This document shows positions 47,900-59,768 of a stretch of DNA of 64,000 nucleotides, in pieces; the first letter of the stretch is position 1; each line of letters starts with the position of its first letter. The stretch covers positions 15,723,501 through 15,787,500 of the forward strand of contig JAEOAD010000040.1 in NCBI GenBank assembly GCA_036365145.1, written 5' to 3'. The notes below the pieces were generated by a model that was given only the letters and a program-made list of their open reading frames with translations, had not been told where the DNA came from and did not search any database. Position numbers and translations under genes: made by a program. The DNA comes from Orientallactaga sibirica (taxonomy: Eukaryota; Chordata; Mammalia; Rodentia; Dipodidae).

Positions 47900-48280
47900 G
47901 CACTATGGTTTGGCTCTTCCATGTCCCCCCAAAAGTTCATGGGTTGTAGGTTTGGTCCCCAGTGACAGCACTATTAGGAGACAGAAACGTGAGGAAGTAG
48001 GCCTCATTGAAGGAAGCAGGTCATTCAGGGTGTACCCTTGAAAAGATATGTGGGAACCCTGGCCCCATTCCCCCCCCCCGTCTGCTTTCTGGCCACAACA
48101 TAGTGGGTGTCTTTCTTCATCACATGCATCTGCTGTGACCTGATGCCTCACTGTGGACCCAAAAGCAACAGATCAAGTGACTGTGGCTAAAACCTCTGAA
48201 ACTGGGAGTCAGATTTAACCCTTCTTCCTCCCATTGATTTCTGTCAGGCGCTTGGTCACAGCAACAGAAAGCGATCGAGC
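47900..48280 (+). repeat. Solitary MaLR-type LTR
   Basis: ctatggtttggctcttccat, aggtttggtccccagtgaca, gcactattaggagacagaaa and aaaacctctgaaactgggag follow a rodent MT/MST-type LTR in forward order. Confidence 0.68.
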
Positions 48281-48284
48281 ACGC

Positions 48285-49085
48285 TGGGCAATGTCTCTCC
48301 CTCTCTTCTGATTTGGTCTTTAGCCCCCCGGCCACAGGACAAATCTCTCTATCCAGTTCTCTGCTGTCTCGACAGAGTCTAGCCGAGATGTCTCCTATGC
48401 AGTTCTGTGATGTTGTCTCTACACAGAATCTAGCCAAGATGTCCCAACACTCCCCCCCCACCCCGCCCCCACAGCATCAGCCCTGAATTCCTGTTGCCCT
48501 CTATCCATAGTCTATGGTCTGGACTCTGCCCTGAGTCTCGGGACCCTACTGCCCCAGGTTCCTTCCCAGCACCCTCTCCTGCTCTCATGAGCGCAGGCTA
48601 ACCCTCTGAGCCGCTGATGTTCTCCACTGGCCTTGGCGACGCTTGTGACTTCATCACCATCCGCTCCCCATTCGTGAAGACACATCAGTCGTGGTCCATG
48701 TGCAAAGAGCTGGTGTCGTTCCTGTCATTTGAAGGTGAATTTGATCTCTCCTCAAGAACTGTCACATCTCTGGAAGGACAGAGGAATGGGATCTGGACTG
48801 GGTCCAGAAGTCCCAGGAGAGCCAGGCCCTGGTCCAGTCAGAAGCGTGGTGACGGTGAGAACCAGGAGGCCTCTGCTGGCACGCGTGACTTGAGGATACC
48901 CCACGCTGGCTGGTCGTGGCCCGTGCTCTCGCTCACCGTGGACCTACAGAGCCTCTTGTCTTCGTCTCTGCTAGATACACAGGCAGGTAGATGGACGGGC
49001 GGATGCTGGATTGTGGCTCTTATCCAGAATGCTCTTTCACATCTTAGTGAGAAGGAGGTTAGCAGAAAAGTCACCAAGAGATCTT
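48285..49085. other. Unique intronic sequence
   Basis: Holds a 156-codon plus-strand frame (48617-49087), the second longest in the window. I recognise no domain. Absence of a matching partner exon argues against coding. Confidence 0.3.
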
Positions 49086-49300
49086 AGAGTGAGCCAGAAC
49101 ATGTGGGTTCATAGCCCAGCCACGCCTTCCTCTAACTGTGTGACTGTGGGCAAGCCGCTTACCTCTCCAGGACCCGCTCCTCCTGTGTAAGAAGGAGCAA
49201 GCAGCAAGAGCCTAATGATTTGGTGAAATAATGTCTGTAAAATGCTTAGCGTGGCATCTGACATGTAAACAGCACGTACTACATAAATATTTGTTCACAA
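49086..49300 (+). repeat. MIR SINE relic
   Basis: gtgtgactgtgggcaagccg, ttacctctccaggacc and gtctgtaaaatgcttagcgt in MIR order. Confidence 0.78.
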
Positions 49301-49304
49301 CTGC

Positions 49305-50275
49305 AGGAAAGGCCTTCTCTTTGCCCTCTCTGCAGCATTCTGTCTTTTCCTTCACCAAGATGGAGGCCACACAGAAAGGCAATGATTTTAAGTCAAAACA
49401 TCAAAACCTATAAGTTCTCTTTTTTTCCTTCTGTTTGAAAAAAGAATATTAAAGCATTTCCATGGGCCTCTGAAAGTAATATCGTCCTAAGGTGGCCAGT
49501 GCTGTCTGGTCTTAGCCCACCTGACACCGGCCTGCCTAGGACAGGACCACTAAGATGGTTAGTAGTGACATTTGTGTGAAAAGGCTGGGCTTGGGGGAGG
49601 GGTCACCCCAGTAGACCAGAAGTCTAGGCCTCCCGAGGAGTCTTCATGCCCATCTGTGTCTCACTAAACGTGTGTCCACAATTCCTGGGAGGCGTGTGCT
49701 CGCTCCTTCCTCCATGCCACAGTGTTTGAGGTCCTCTGGCCCTCAGCTGCAGCATCAGGACGACTTTAGCAACGTTTCAGAGCGAGCGATTCACAGGGCC
49801 TTTCTGGTCAAATGTCATCTGCGCTGGTATGATGGTGGTTGGCATAAATCTCCAAGACAAGCAATGTGCTGGAGCACACGACACACAGATATATGCTGTC
49901 TCCCATGCCTCTGGCGGCTAAACAAGTGCATCCAGAGCCTCAGTGCCCAAGAAGGCTGATTCATCCCATGCCCGGAGAAACACAGCTATGAACAGTCCTC
50001 AAGCCCCATCTCTTTGGTCAGCACTCCCCAGCCCTGGCCACTAGCCATCTATCTCCCAAGCAGACCTCTATTCCTCCTCCTAATTAATTAGAGCTACTCA
50101 ACCCCAGGCCTGTTTTTGAAAGAATTTAACATGGGGGGGGGGGGCGGGGACTAAACTGAGGACCAGGGAACATGGCACTGTTCTGAAGTCTGCTTCTAAA
50201 TGCTGTGTGGACTCGAGCAAATACCTTAATAAATTTGGACTATGGCCTCCTCACATTGAAGGTGAAGGGACCTCA
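49305..50275. other. Unique intronic sequence
   Basis: A run of G lies at about 50133-50142. No exon seen. Confidence 0.3.
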
Positions 50276-50282
50276 TTCAAAT

Positions 50283-50441
50283 TTTTGTTTTGTTTCATTT
50301 TTCCAGGTAAAATCGTGCTCTATCCCAGGCTGACCTGGAGTTCACTCTGTATTCTCAGGCTGGCCTCAAACTCAGGGCGATCCTCCTTCCTCTGCCTCCC
50401 GAGTGCTGGGATTAAAGTTGTGCGCCATTATAGCCAGCCTT
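50283..50441 (-). repeat. B1 SINE
   Basis: Reverse copy, diverged (ggtaaaatcgtgctctatcc). Confidence 0.9.
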
Positions 50442-50518
50442 CATTCAATTTTTTAAAAAAATAATTTGCTTTTGGATAGAAGAATGAGTGAATGGATAAA
50501 TTAAACTTTTTTGTAAGC

Positions 50519-50709
50519 ATTTTATTAATTAATTTATTTATTTGAGAGTCAGAGGAAGGGGCAAATAGAGATAATGGGAGTGCCTCTAGCCACTACAAAT
50601 GCACTCTCTGTGCATCTGGCTTACGTGGGTATTGGGGAATGGAACCTGAGTCCTTAGGCTTTGCAGACATTCACCCTAAGTACCTTAACCTAAGCCATCT
50701 CTCCAGCCC
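50519..50709 (-). repeat. tRNA-derived SINE with deletion
   Basis: Short body, with an extra ccctaagtacc before the A box region. Confidence 0.88.
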
Positions 50710-50729
50710 AAATGAAACTTTTTTTTTTC

Positions 50730-50898
50730 AGTTTTTTTTGTTTGTTTGTTTTTTTTGTTTTGAGGTAGGGTCTCACTCGAGCCCAGGCTGACTGGAATTC
50801 ACTATGTAGTCTCAGGCTGGCCTTGAACTCACAGTGATCTTCCTACCGCTGCCTCCCAAGTGCTGGGATTAAAGGTGTGCACCACCATGCCTGGCTCC
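50730..50898 (-). repeat. B1 SINE
   Basis: Follows a target aaatgaaact (50710) repeated as agatgaaaca (50899), with a related aattaaactt at 50500. Confidence 0.92.
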
Positions 50899-51004
50899 AG
50901 ATGAAACATTTTTTAATCTGCAGACAAATCATTTCCTTTATGAGGATGAAAGGAGAAAAGTCATAGTATCTCGACAAGCAAAGTAAATATGCCATGGAGT
51001 CGCA

Positions 51005-51007
51005 AAA

Positions 51008-51050
<43 letters not shown>
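51005..51050 (+). repeat. (AAAT)n microsatellite
   Basis: About eleven aaat units, not attached to a SINE body. Confidence 0.95.
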
Positions 51051-51869
51051 AGCAAGCCACCAGCAGCTTGGGACAGATGTTTCTCTGTGCAGTCTTGGAG
51101 TGAAAGAAGCTGAAAAACCTTCTACTAGCCTGGTTTCCCATCTTACAAGTTGGTCCTTAACAGCACCAGCCAGCAGAGCAAGGCATTTTCATAAGCGCCT
51201 CATGTCAACATAGTCCCGAGGCAATGTGTATTCTGGGCCTCTGTGGGCATAGCCCACCTGCCACCAGCCCTGCACAGGACTTGGCCATAGGGCACCATCG
51301 AGACGCATCAGCCGCTCTCTTCTCTGCGGCAGTCTGTGTGACCCCCTCCCTACTCATGAAGTAGTGCACAGGCGTCTGGGAGCCATTTGAATTGGTCCTA
51401 AGGAGCCAGCCCAGGAGTCAGAGAACTCGGTTGACACGAGGTGCATACAGGTGTCATATCTTACAGCAACGAATGTCCCTGCCACAACTTCATGGATACA
51501 GCTCCCAGCATTTCTTCAAAGAACCCTCCCAAATATTATTCAAGAGTCATCATAGTTGGAGAAGCCAAGAGCTCCAGCTTTCTATCAAATATTTGTCTAT
51601 CCACGGTAGTGTACCAAGCTGGGGTCATTTCTGTCACTAGTACTCTTGCCTAACTCCTAGTCTGACATTCTTTCTGTATCAGGTTTCCAGGGAAACAGTG
51701 CTAGAAAGTTAACCAAAAGTCAAATTCCTACGCAGAGGGAACAAAGGGTTTAATAACCTTCTGCCTACACAGGCGACTTGCCAGTTGTTAGGGAAACAAT
51801 GACACTACTACTTCAACTCAAACCTCACAGCGCATCTGTGACAGGGAGATGTTCTACGATCCCCAAACT

Positions 51870-52200
51870 CCACTTCCTCTCCTCCTGGGCACACAGACAC
51901 ACCATATTTCCCAAGTTCCCTCGCAGGGAAAAAGTGGACTTGTGACTAATTCTGACCAATGAATTATCAGTGGAAGTGATACATGTTCAGGTCTGGCCCA
52001 TAAACATCTCTCTGGACATCCTCCATATTCCAACTGCCCTGTCACCATCTGCAGAGATGTAGTCTGCACTGTGCACCGAGGTGTCCTATGGATGCTAGAG
52101 TCACTCACTCACAGGAGGCTTGGTCTCGTCTCAAGAACAGACCACCCTGGAACTCCCACTGGATATGACAGAAGCAAAGAATAAGTGACCAGTGAGAGAA
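51870..52200 (+). repeat. Possible MLT1-like LTR relic
   Basis: acttgtgactaattctgacc, aatgaattatcagtggaagt and caggtctggcccataaacat resemble an old MaLR LTR. The family is not certain. Confidence 0.4.
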
Positions 52201-52394
52201 GGGAAGAAGGAACTGATCTGAGTTTTCAATTTCTCTTCTCCCTTCCCCCGCAAAAAGGCGACCTGGCAGAGAACATTCAGTTAGGAATCTGACATGGCTG
52301 TGGTTGACCCTCTTAATGCTGAAGCAAACCATGTGCCTTACCTAACTTCTAGTTCTTTCTTTCTTTTTCTTTTTCTTTCTTTCTTACTTTCTTT

Positions 52395-52564
52395 TATTAT
52401 TATTATTTTTTTGATGGGGACAGGGGGTTTGGGGTAGAGTCTCAATATATCCCAGGCTGACCTGGAATTCACTATGTAGGCTCAGAGTGGATTCAAACTC
52501 AGGCGATCCTCCTATGTCTACCTCTTCAGTGCTGGGATTAAAGGCGTGCCCCATGATACCCGGC
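52395..52564 (-). repeat. B1 SINE
   Basis: Reverse copy with tta-rich tail, ending ccatgatacccggc. Confidence 0.9.
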
Positions 52565-52759
52565 CATGGTTCTGTCTAACATATAAGAAAAATGTAGGCT
52601 CGGGCTCCAGAGAGACACCTGTCACCTTCACCATGGTCCTCCCCTGAGAACTGAGTGATGAGAGGGTAAGAGAAAGTGGGGGTTCATATGCTCAACATAC
52701 AATATATACTTGCATAAAAACTTAAAGATAAATGAACTTTTTAAAAAAACTAAAAACTA

Positions 52760-53150
52760 GGCTCGAGAGATGGCTCAGCTGTTAAGGCACTTGCCTGCAA
52801 AACCTTAATCACCTGGATTCGATTCCCCAGGACCCACATAAGCCAAATACATAAAGTGGCATGTGAGCCAAGTGTGGTGGCGCACGCCTTTAATCCCAGC
52901 ACTCAGGAAGCAGAGGTAGGAGGATCACCATGAGTTCAAGGCCACTCTGAGAGTACAGCATGGATTCCAGATCAGCCTGGGCTACAGCAAGACCCCCACC
53001 TAGAAAAACCAAAAATAAAAATAAAAATAAAGTGGCACATGCATCTGGAGATTATTTGCAGTGGCTAAAGGTCCTGACATGCCCGTACATCCACACATCC
53101 CCCCGTGTGTGTATCTGTATCTCTCTGCTTGCAAATAAATAAATAAAATA
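52760..53150 (+). repeat. tRNA-derived SINE interrupted by a B1
   Basis: First half ends cataaagtggcatgtg, second half resumes ataaagtggcacatgcatct at about 53027, which marks the TSD made by the inserted B1. Confidence 0.93.
52867..53028 (+). repeat. B1 SINE nested in a tRNA-derived SINE
   Basis: Complete B1 with aaataaaaataaa tail lying inside the other SINE. Confidence 0.94.
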
Positions 53151-53170
53151 TTTTAAAATATTAAAAACCA

Positions 53171-53397
53171 GGCTGGAGAGATGACTTAGCAGTTAAGATG
53201 CTTGCCTGCTAAGCCTAAGGACCCATGTTCAGTTCTCCAGATCCCACCTAAGCCAGATGCACAAAGGTGAGGCAAGTGTAAGGTCGCACATGCCCACTGG
53301 GTGGCGCAAGCGTGTGGAGTTCAATTGCAATGGCTGAGGCCCTGCTGTGCCAATTCTCTCTCTCTCTCTCTAAAATATAAAAATTTGAAAATTTAAA
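53171..53397 (+). repeat. tRNA-derived SINE, long variant
   Basis: Has the extra internal segment (gtgaggcaagtgtaaggtcg) and a CTCF-like core cccactgggtggcgca near 53293. The doubled B box is absent. TSD atattaaaaacc on both sides. Confidence 0.92.
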
Positions 53398-53399
53398 AA

Positions 53400-53800
53400 T
53401 ATTAAAAACCTAGAAGTGAGTGGTTCCTGCCTAAGTGGAAAGTTCTAGGGCAGTGGGAGGTCTCAGCCAAGAAGTTACTGCCAAAGCCACTTGCTCCAAC
53501 CAAACTTCAGTGTCTTGACATCAAGTGTGTGGATGAGAGCGGGGAGCCATGCCTCATAAAACCCTCATCGGGAGAGTTCAAACTGAAAAGGCTAAAGATA
53601 AATCCTGCTTTATGTTATGCCTAAGAAAGTCCTTCCCAAATTGTGCTCTTTAAACTCACAAAATTCTTTATTCAGTTTGTACTTAGCTATACAGTGGAGA
53701 ATTTAGAGGACATCTTCTGACACATAATTTATGTAACAAACTTAACAACTCTTTTAAGTCAGTAACACTTGTAGTTTACTATGTTTTTTGGTTATAAGTA
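53400..53800. other. Unique intronic sequence
   Basis: Nothing recognisable. Confidence 0.3.
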
Positions 53801-53807
53801 AAAGTAG

Positions 53808-53890
53808 AGCCCACGCCTTTAATCCTAGCACTCAGAAGGCCAAGGTAGGAGGAGTGCCATGAGTTCAAGGCCAGCTAAAAAACAAAAAAG
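53808..53890 (+). repeat. B1 SINE, partial
   Basis: cacgcctttaatcctagcac is followed by an early jump to an A-rich end. Confidence 0.85.
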
Positions 53891-54108
53891 GGGCTGGAGA
53901 GATGGCTTAGTGGTTAAGGCATTTGTCTGCAAAGCCTAAGGGCCCAGGTTTGATTCCCCAGTACCCATATAAGCCAGATGCACAAGATGATGCATGTGTC
54001 TGGAGCTCATTTTCAGTGGCTGGTGGCCCTGCTGCACCCATTCTGTCTGTATATATCTACTTTTTCCTCTCTCTCTCTTTCTTTCTCTCTCAAATAAATA
54101 AATAAAAT
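53891..54108 (+). repeat. tRNA-derived SINE
   Basis: B box ggtttgattcc. The tail abuts the following B1. Confidence 0.93.
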
Positions 54109-54280
54109 AGCCGGGCGTGGTGGCACACGCCTTTAATCCCAGCACTCGGGAGGCAAAGGTAGGAGGATCGCTGAGAGTTGAGGCCACCCAGAACATAGTT
54201 AATTCCAGGTCAGCCTGGACCAGAGTGAACCCTGTTGGGCCAAAAAAAAAAAAGAAGAAGAAGAAAAAAAAAAAGAAAGC
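54109..54280 (+). repeat. B1 SINE
   Basis: Begins agccgggcgtggtggc. The A tail is interspersed with aag units. Confidence 0.93.
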
Positions 54281-54284
54281 TCCA

Positions 54285-55240
54285 AATGGCTTGCATAAGA
54301 AGATGATCTGTTGGGCCCCATGACAAAAGTCCAGGTCAGCATAGAGGTGTGAGAGAAAGGCTGTGCTGGGGTGAGGTTGGGGGGGAGCAGAGCCCTACGG
54401 GGGAAGAGGAGGGAGTCCCTGCACATTGCTCCTGCTTTCCAGACCCCCTCCAGTTCCTGCTGTTGCAGAGTCACCCAAACCCATCTGGCCAAGCATACGC
54501 GTGGCTTAGAATGTTGCAGCCCAACGTCCCTGGACCATGTACAGAATGTACAGAATGGGGTCCAGGCAGGGGGACTTGGGGTGGACAGTCAGTAAATGTC
54601 ACATCTCTAGAGAAGCATGCTGAGTCAGCTTTGCTATCGTAGTAACAGATAATCTAAGAGACTGCAGCCAGACAAATGCAAGAAATGCATATTACAGGGT
54701 TTCATCAGCATTTATGTGATTTTTTTAAGTGGAGTATGTGATATATTGGCTTTCGCTGCCTTCTCAGTTTTCATTATGATTTATTTCCTCATTCTAAAGA
54801 AATGCCCACTTAATGCTTTAAACATATATAAATAAAAAAGATTTCTGACCTTCCCCAGTAACACAGAGCAATCACAAGATCTCAAGTCTAAGGAATGAAG
54901 GCGGTGAAGGAGCAATGCTTCCGACTTCTGCTCACGTCAGACGAGAGCCCAGGCCAGTGGGCAAGTGATTCAAGTGCTTGGTCGCCAAAGAGGAGGGATG
55001 GGAGGGAAGGGGAGAGGAAGAAGAGAGAGATCCATCATCCACGCTTTCCCTAACCCCTCTAGGCCTCTTAGTCCTTTCTGTCTCCCCAACACATATAGGC
55101 CTCCAGAGCCCTGGGAACAATCCTGTCACCCTTATCACACTGCACCTTACATGGAGGAGTGACGGGCCGTGTTTCAGTGTGAGGTCAGAGCCACCAATCT
55201 CCTTTCCTGTAGGAAGAACATCCTACGGACAGAAAAAACA
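54285..55240. other. Unique intronic sequence
   Basis: 54650-54840 is complex and AT-rich with an octamer-like word (aaatgcatat), possibly constrained. The rest shows nothing. Confidence 0.25.
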
Positions 55241-55246
55241 TTTCCA

Positions 55247-55425
55247 TGGACTGGGAAGTGTGCTTAGTGGTTAAAGGTACTTGCCTGCAAACTACTAGCC
55301 CTGGTTCAATTCCTATGCTGCCCACATAAGACTGATGCAAAGAAGTGGTCCAAATGTTTGGCATTCATTTGCAGAGTCAAGAGGCATGTGCAAACACACA
55401 CACACACACAAATAAAAATGAAAAC
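55247..55425 (+). repeat. tRNA-derived SINE, (CA)n-tailed variant
   Basis: ggttcaattcctatgctgcc, gcattcatttgcagagtcaa, then (CA)n and aaataaaaatgaaaac. It resembles the copy at 41133. Confidence 0.82.
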
Positions 55426-55479
55426 TTTCAGTGTTTGTAGATCAAGTAGTGCGTGCATATCCTCTTTTTTTAAAAATTT

Positions 55480-55715
55480 TGTTGTTTATTTTATTTATTT
55501 ATTTGAGAGTGATGGAAAGACAGAGAGAGAAAGAGGCAAAGAGGCAGAGAAAGAGAGAATGGGCGCACCAGGGCCTCCAGCCACTGCAAACGAACTCCAG
55601 ATGCATGCACCACCTTGTGCATCTGGCTTACGTGGGTCCTGGGGAACTGAGCCTTGAACTGGGATCCTTAGGCTTCACAAGCAAGCGTTTAACCACTAAG
55701 CCATCTCTCCAGCCC
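55480..55715 (-). repeat. tRNA-derived SINE
   Basis: TSD catatcctct at about 55457 and 55716. Confidence 0.93.
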
Positions 55716-55969
55716 CATATCCTCTCTCTTAAATAAGACAACCTGCACGTGTTGATTTCTCTCTCATTCTGCTTGAAGGTACTTTATACAGCCAGTTTTA
55801 TATAGACTAATCAAACTCATCATGAATTAGTTCCTGGAAGGAAGAAATGGCCTTTCTTTTCACGTACTCCTTCATGCTTTGGATCAGAATTCCATTTCAT
55901 TGCAAGTAACAGAGACCTGAAAGATAGTGACTGAAACCTACAAAGGTTTCATTTCTTTTTCTTTTGTTC

Positions 55970-56134
55970 TTCTTTGGGTTTTGGCTTTTCGAGGCAGGGT
56001 CTCTCTCTAGCCCAGGCTGACCTGGAATACACTATACATTTTCAGGGTGGCCTCAAACTCATAGCAGTCCTCCTACCTCTACCTTCTGAGTGTTGGGATT
56101 AAGGTGTGCGCCACCATGCCCAGTCTTCATTTCT
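55970..56134 (-). repeat. B1 SINE
   Basis: TSD ttcatttctt at about 55948 and 56138. Confidence 0.92.
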
Positions 56135-56474
56135 TACATAAAGTGGTCCTTACCTTAGCCTGTCCATCTCATGGTTTGACAGCTCTGCAGGTCATCACCA
56201 TGGATTCTCAAGCCTCTGTCCTGCCATCTTTAAGGGATGTCCCTGTCTTCCAAGAGGGCTAATAGGTGGCGCTCCAGAGGTCACATCCATGCTCCAGGCA
56301 GCAGAACAGGTGTCTCCATTTTAAGAGCCGCTTTCTGAAAGTCCTACACGATCCTTCTGCTTACATCTCATTACTCAGAACTTAGTAGTGTCGTAGGAAC
56401 TCGGCTGCTTGGACAGCTGATGTGGGTATAATCATTTAACTAGCGGATCGTGTGCCTGGCTGAAAATTGTGTCT

Positions 56475-57090
56475 ATCGCTGTGATGATAAATTAACCATC
56501 TTCTGTCAACTTGATTGGATTAAGGAATGCCAGGGCAGGGCTGGAGAGATGGCTCAGCTTAGCAGTTAAAATGCTTGAAAAGCCTTTCAATGCTCCAGTA
56601 CTCATGTCAAGTCAGATGCACAAAGGGGCACATGCATCTGGAGTTCATTTACACTGGCAAGAAGCCCTGGAACACCCATTCTCCGCCCCTCCCCCTTGCA
56701 AATAAGTAATAAAATATTTTTGAAAAAGAAATGCCAGGAAATTCCTGAAACACCTCTGGGAGGGTCTGTGAGTGCTTTTCCATAGAGGATAAGCTGAGGA
56801 AGGAATGCCCACCCGAATGTGGATGGCACCATCGCATGACTGGAGCCCCATGGACAAAGAAGGAAAAGGAGAGAACGCCCTGCCATACCTGCGTTGCCCC
56901 TCTGCTCTACTTCGCTTCTGAAGCATGTAAACCCCGGCCTCCGCTGACACCCTCCTGGCATGTCTCCCCGCCTCCCGCCCACCCCTTGATGGACTAGATC
57001 CCCTGAGCCATGAGCCAGAATCGACCTCTCCTCCCAGAAGTTGTCCTGTGTCATGTGTTTGGTCACAGGAGAGAGAAGAGAACTAATATA
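56475..57090 (+). repeat. Unclassified LTR-like interspersed repeat, split by a SINE
   Basis: ttctgtcaacttgattggat, cacctctgggagggtctgtg, cccacccgaatgtggatggc and tgagccatgagccagaatcg follow a repeat type common in rodents that I cannot name with confidence. Confidence 0.5.
56538..56722 (+). repeat. tRNA-derived SINE
   Basis: Inserted in the LTR-like repeat with TSD aatgccagg (about 56526 and 56731). It has an internal duplication cagcttagcag at the A box. Confidence 0.92.
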
Positions 57091-57094
57091 CTAA

Positions 57095-57785
57095 GGAAGA
57101 AGCCATGTAGTGTGGGTGACAATGCTGATCCGATAGCAGAGTATTGGCCACAGGACTCTCCTGAGGGAGAGACCGGGGTTAAGTCGAAGAGAGCAAACGT
57201 CCAAAAAGGCCCCATGTTCTCAAGACACTTGGCTTGAGAGAGAGGACAGCAGACCTCAGAGGCCTGTAGCTTTGTGTTCTGTTACATCTTCATATTTTTT
57301 TGAGTTGTTCTGTAAATCCAGAAGTCGATCTAATAATTTGGAAAATGTAGAAAGATAAGAAAGCAAATAAGATATCCCTTAATTAACATTGGAATTCCCC
57401 TCATTCTCATTTCTATGTAGAAGTAATGTAGCAATTTTAACAAGTCCTTTCTTGCTGGTTATAGTGGGCATTTACTTAAGCTGTGCTTTAGAAAAATAAC
57501 AGGCATTCTAATGGAAAGTCTTCCTCCTGGCTCTGCCCCCGCCTGGCACGCACACACTCCTTCATCTCTGCTGTGGATAACTTTCGTATATCATACTCGC
57601 TTCTTTTTATCTGTTCAGCAAATAAAAGCTGTCATGTTCTTCATGCCATTTTGGATAAGAACACCAGCCCATCACACACAGTATCCCTCACCTTGCCCGT
57701 CCTGTGCCCATGCTGTTCGGCCCTGGCAGCCCCATCAACACAATGCTGCTTTCCCAGCATTCCTCCATAGATGCCCCTCACAGAT
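57095..57785. other. Unique or very old sequence
   Basis: No exon recognised. The 112-codon frame at 57511-57849 runs into an L1 relic. Confidence 0.3.
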
Positions 57786-57789
57786 AAAC

Positions 57790-57975
57790 CAGCTCCCTTG
57801 TTGGTGGGCACTTGAGCAGTTTCTAATCCTTTGTTACTTCACACAATAAATGACCTTTTATGAATTCATTTGCATACAGAACACAGCCAAAGAATACATT
57901 TCTAGAAGAATGACTCCATCAGATGCATTTCTAATTTGATAGCTACTGCCAAATTATATTCTGCATTCATTCTAA
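57790..57975 (-). repeat. Old L1 (L1M-type) fragment
   Basis: gtgggcacttgagcagtttc, acatttctagaagaatgact and gatagctactgccaaattat follow the reverse old-L1 order. Confidence 0.6.
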
Positions 57976-58208
57976 GAATTTTGTTCAAAAGTATAGATTT
58001 TTAGACTTTTGGATTTTTCCAATCTGATTGTTAAGTCTATCTTGGTATTGATTAATTTTACATTCTCTTATTATTATATTCTCTTATTATAAAGGCTGAT
58101 CCATCCCTGTCTTATCAGTGTTCCTGCTTCATACTCACCCTTTATGATCATTCATCATGAGATCTCTGGTCTGTCTGACTAGTAAACATAAGAAAGTGGC
58201 ATCCTCAG

Positions 58209-58425
58209 GCTGGAGAGATGGCTTAGCAGTTAAGGCACTTGCCTGCAAAGCCTAAGGACCCAGGTTCGATTCCCCAGGACCCATGTAAGCCAGATGCACA
58301 AGGGGCACATACATCTGGAGTTCATTTACAGTGACTGGAGGCCCTGGTGTGCCCATTCTCTCTCTGTCTGTATGTCTGTCTCTCTCTCTCTCTTTCTGCT
58401 TGCAAATAAATAAATAAAATCAAAA
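58209..58425 (+). repeat. tRNA-derived SINE
   Basis: Near-consensus copy with ggttcgattcc, preceded by gtggcatcctcaggctgg. Confidence 0.95.
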
Positions 58426-58442
58426 AGAAAGTGTCATCCTCA

Positions 58443-58650
58443 GGCTGGAGAGATGGCTTAGCAGTTAAGGCACTTGCCTGCTAAACCTAAGGATACAGGT
58501 TTGATTCCCCAGGACCCATGTAAGCCAGATGCACATGGTGGCGCACGTGTCTGGAACTCATTTGCAGTGGCTAGAGTCCCTGGCACACCCATTCTCACTC
58601 TCTTTCTCTCTTCCCCTCTCTCTGTCTTAAATAAATAAATAATCTTTTTT
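58443..58650 (+). repeat. tRNA-derived SINE
   Basis: Preceded by gtgtcatcctc (about 58431) and followed by gtggcatcctc (58658), the same target as the copy before. Confidence 0.95.
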
Positions 58651-58659
58651 TAAAAATGT

Positions 58660-59768
58660 GGCATCCTCCACTGAACACACTCTATCTCACCCTGCCTCTT
58701 ACCACCAAGGAACATACCAGCTATGTCCTGATGGATGATCAGATTTGATACTGATGGTCTGTATCCCACTTCATTTCTAAGATAGTTTAAATGACTTGGA
58801 AAACGGGAAAAATAAGTTTAAAACATGCCTATAAGAAAAGAAAACCAAAGCCAGAGGTAGGAATAGTGTATGGAATACCCGTGACCCCGGCTTCCAGCTA
58901 GTGGCATATGCAAAAAAGAACCAGTGCTCAAGACAAGCCGCTCCTGGGCAGCACCCTGATAGAACCTGGCTTTCTCAGGGGTAACCGAGGACCAGAGCCT
59001 GTGGGGAGGGGAGACATAGTTTCCGTCTTTGCCCTGAATGCTCCACATGCAGTGCCAGATGTGAGTGGTGCGGCAGAGGCAGTTAATGGGTTTGGAGGCT
59101 GGCCTCCCAGTTCATGGGAAGGGAAGACTCAGGCATGGCTTCCAGCCAGAGGTCAGTGAGGCAGCTGCCTCCCAGCCGAACTAAATATGGACAGGCGGAG
59201 TATTCAGGTCACAGAAGAGGAAAGTGCTCAGCACTGTTCGTGAGAGCAGAGGAGCTCTCTGCTGAATGTGGAAGCTTCCCCGGGGCCTGATTCCTCCTGC
59301 CCCAACCAGCTCAGATCCCGTGTGATATCTGACCTGCTTTTTCTGGCCAGTCGTCCTTGGAGTTGAGTGCTGTGTGGGAAGGAGGAATTAGCCTGGACGT
59401 TGACAACACACTGCAAACACACAGTCATGTTTCTAGCAGAGGGGATCATAGCTTTGCTTTCGACCATTCTGCCTACATAGTTGTCATGTTACATCTAGAT
59501 GGAGTGCCTAATCCTGTTGTGACCATACATCCATGAGAGACACTTGCGCGAGAGGTACGCTGGGCAAAAAGGTGTTAGAGCATTGGCGGAAAGGTTATAA
59601 AAAAAAAAAAAAAAACCTCAAGGTTATTTTCCCACACACACAAGCACAGCGGTTGCTCAATATCAAACTGCACTTGCTTTATTTTCCTTGATACTGATAA
59701 AAGCTGTTCTTTCTCCAGGCACATCAAACAAGTGCATTTATTTACAAAGCAGTATTTTGTCTTCCCAG
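58660..59768. other. Intron flank upstream of the second exon
   Basis: Free of SINEs for 1.1 kb. An A run of 17 nt lies at about 59599-59615. Confidence 0.35.

Larger units (their letters stand above)
44540..59768 (+). other. SCFD2: SCFD2 intron between the two exons, 15,229 bp
   Basis: It starts with gtgagtg and ends with cttcccag, and separates two exons that join in frame. The contents are mainly SINEs, one MaLR-type LTR, an MLT1-like relic, one unclassified LTR-like relic and an old L1 fragment. Confidence 0.85.

Noticed and set aside
48617..49087. 156-codon plus-strand frame
   Set aside because: No recognisable domain, no good splice sites at its edges, and it is overlapped by an antisense frame. 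Read as chance in a GC-rich stretch.
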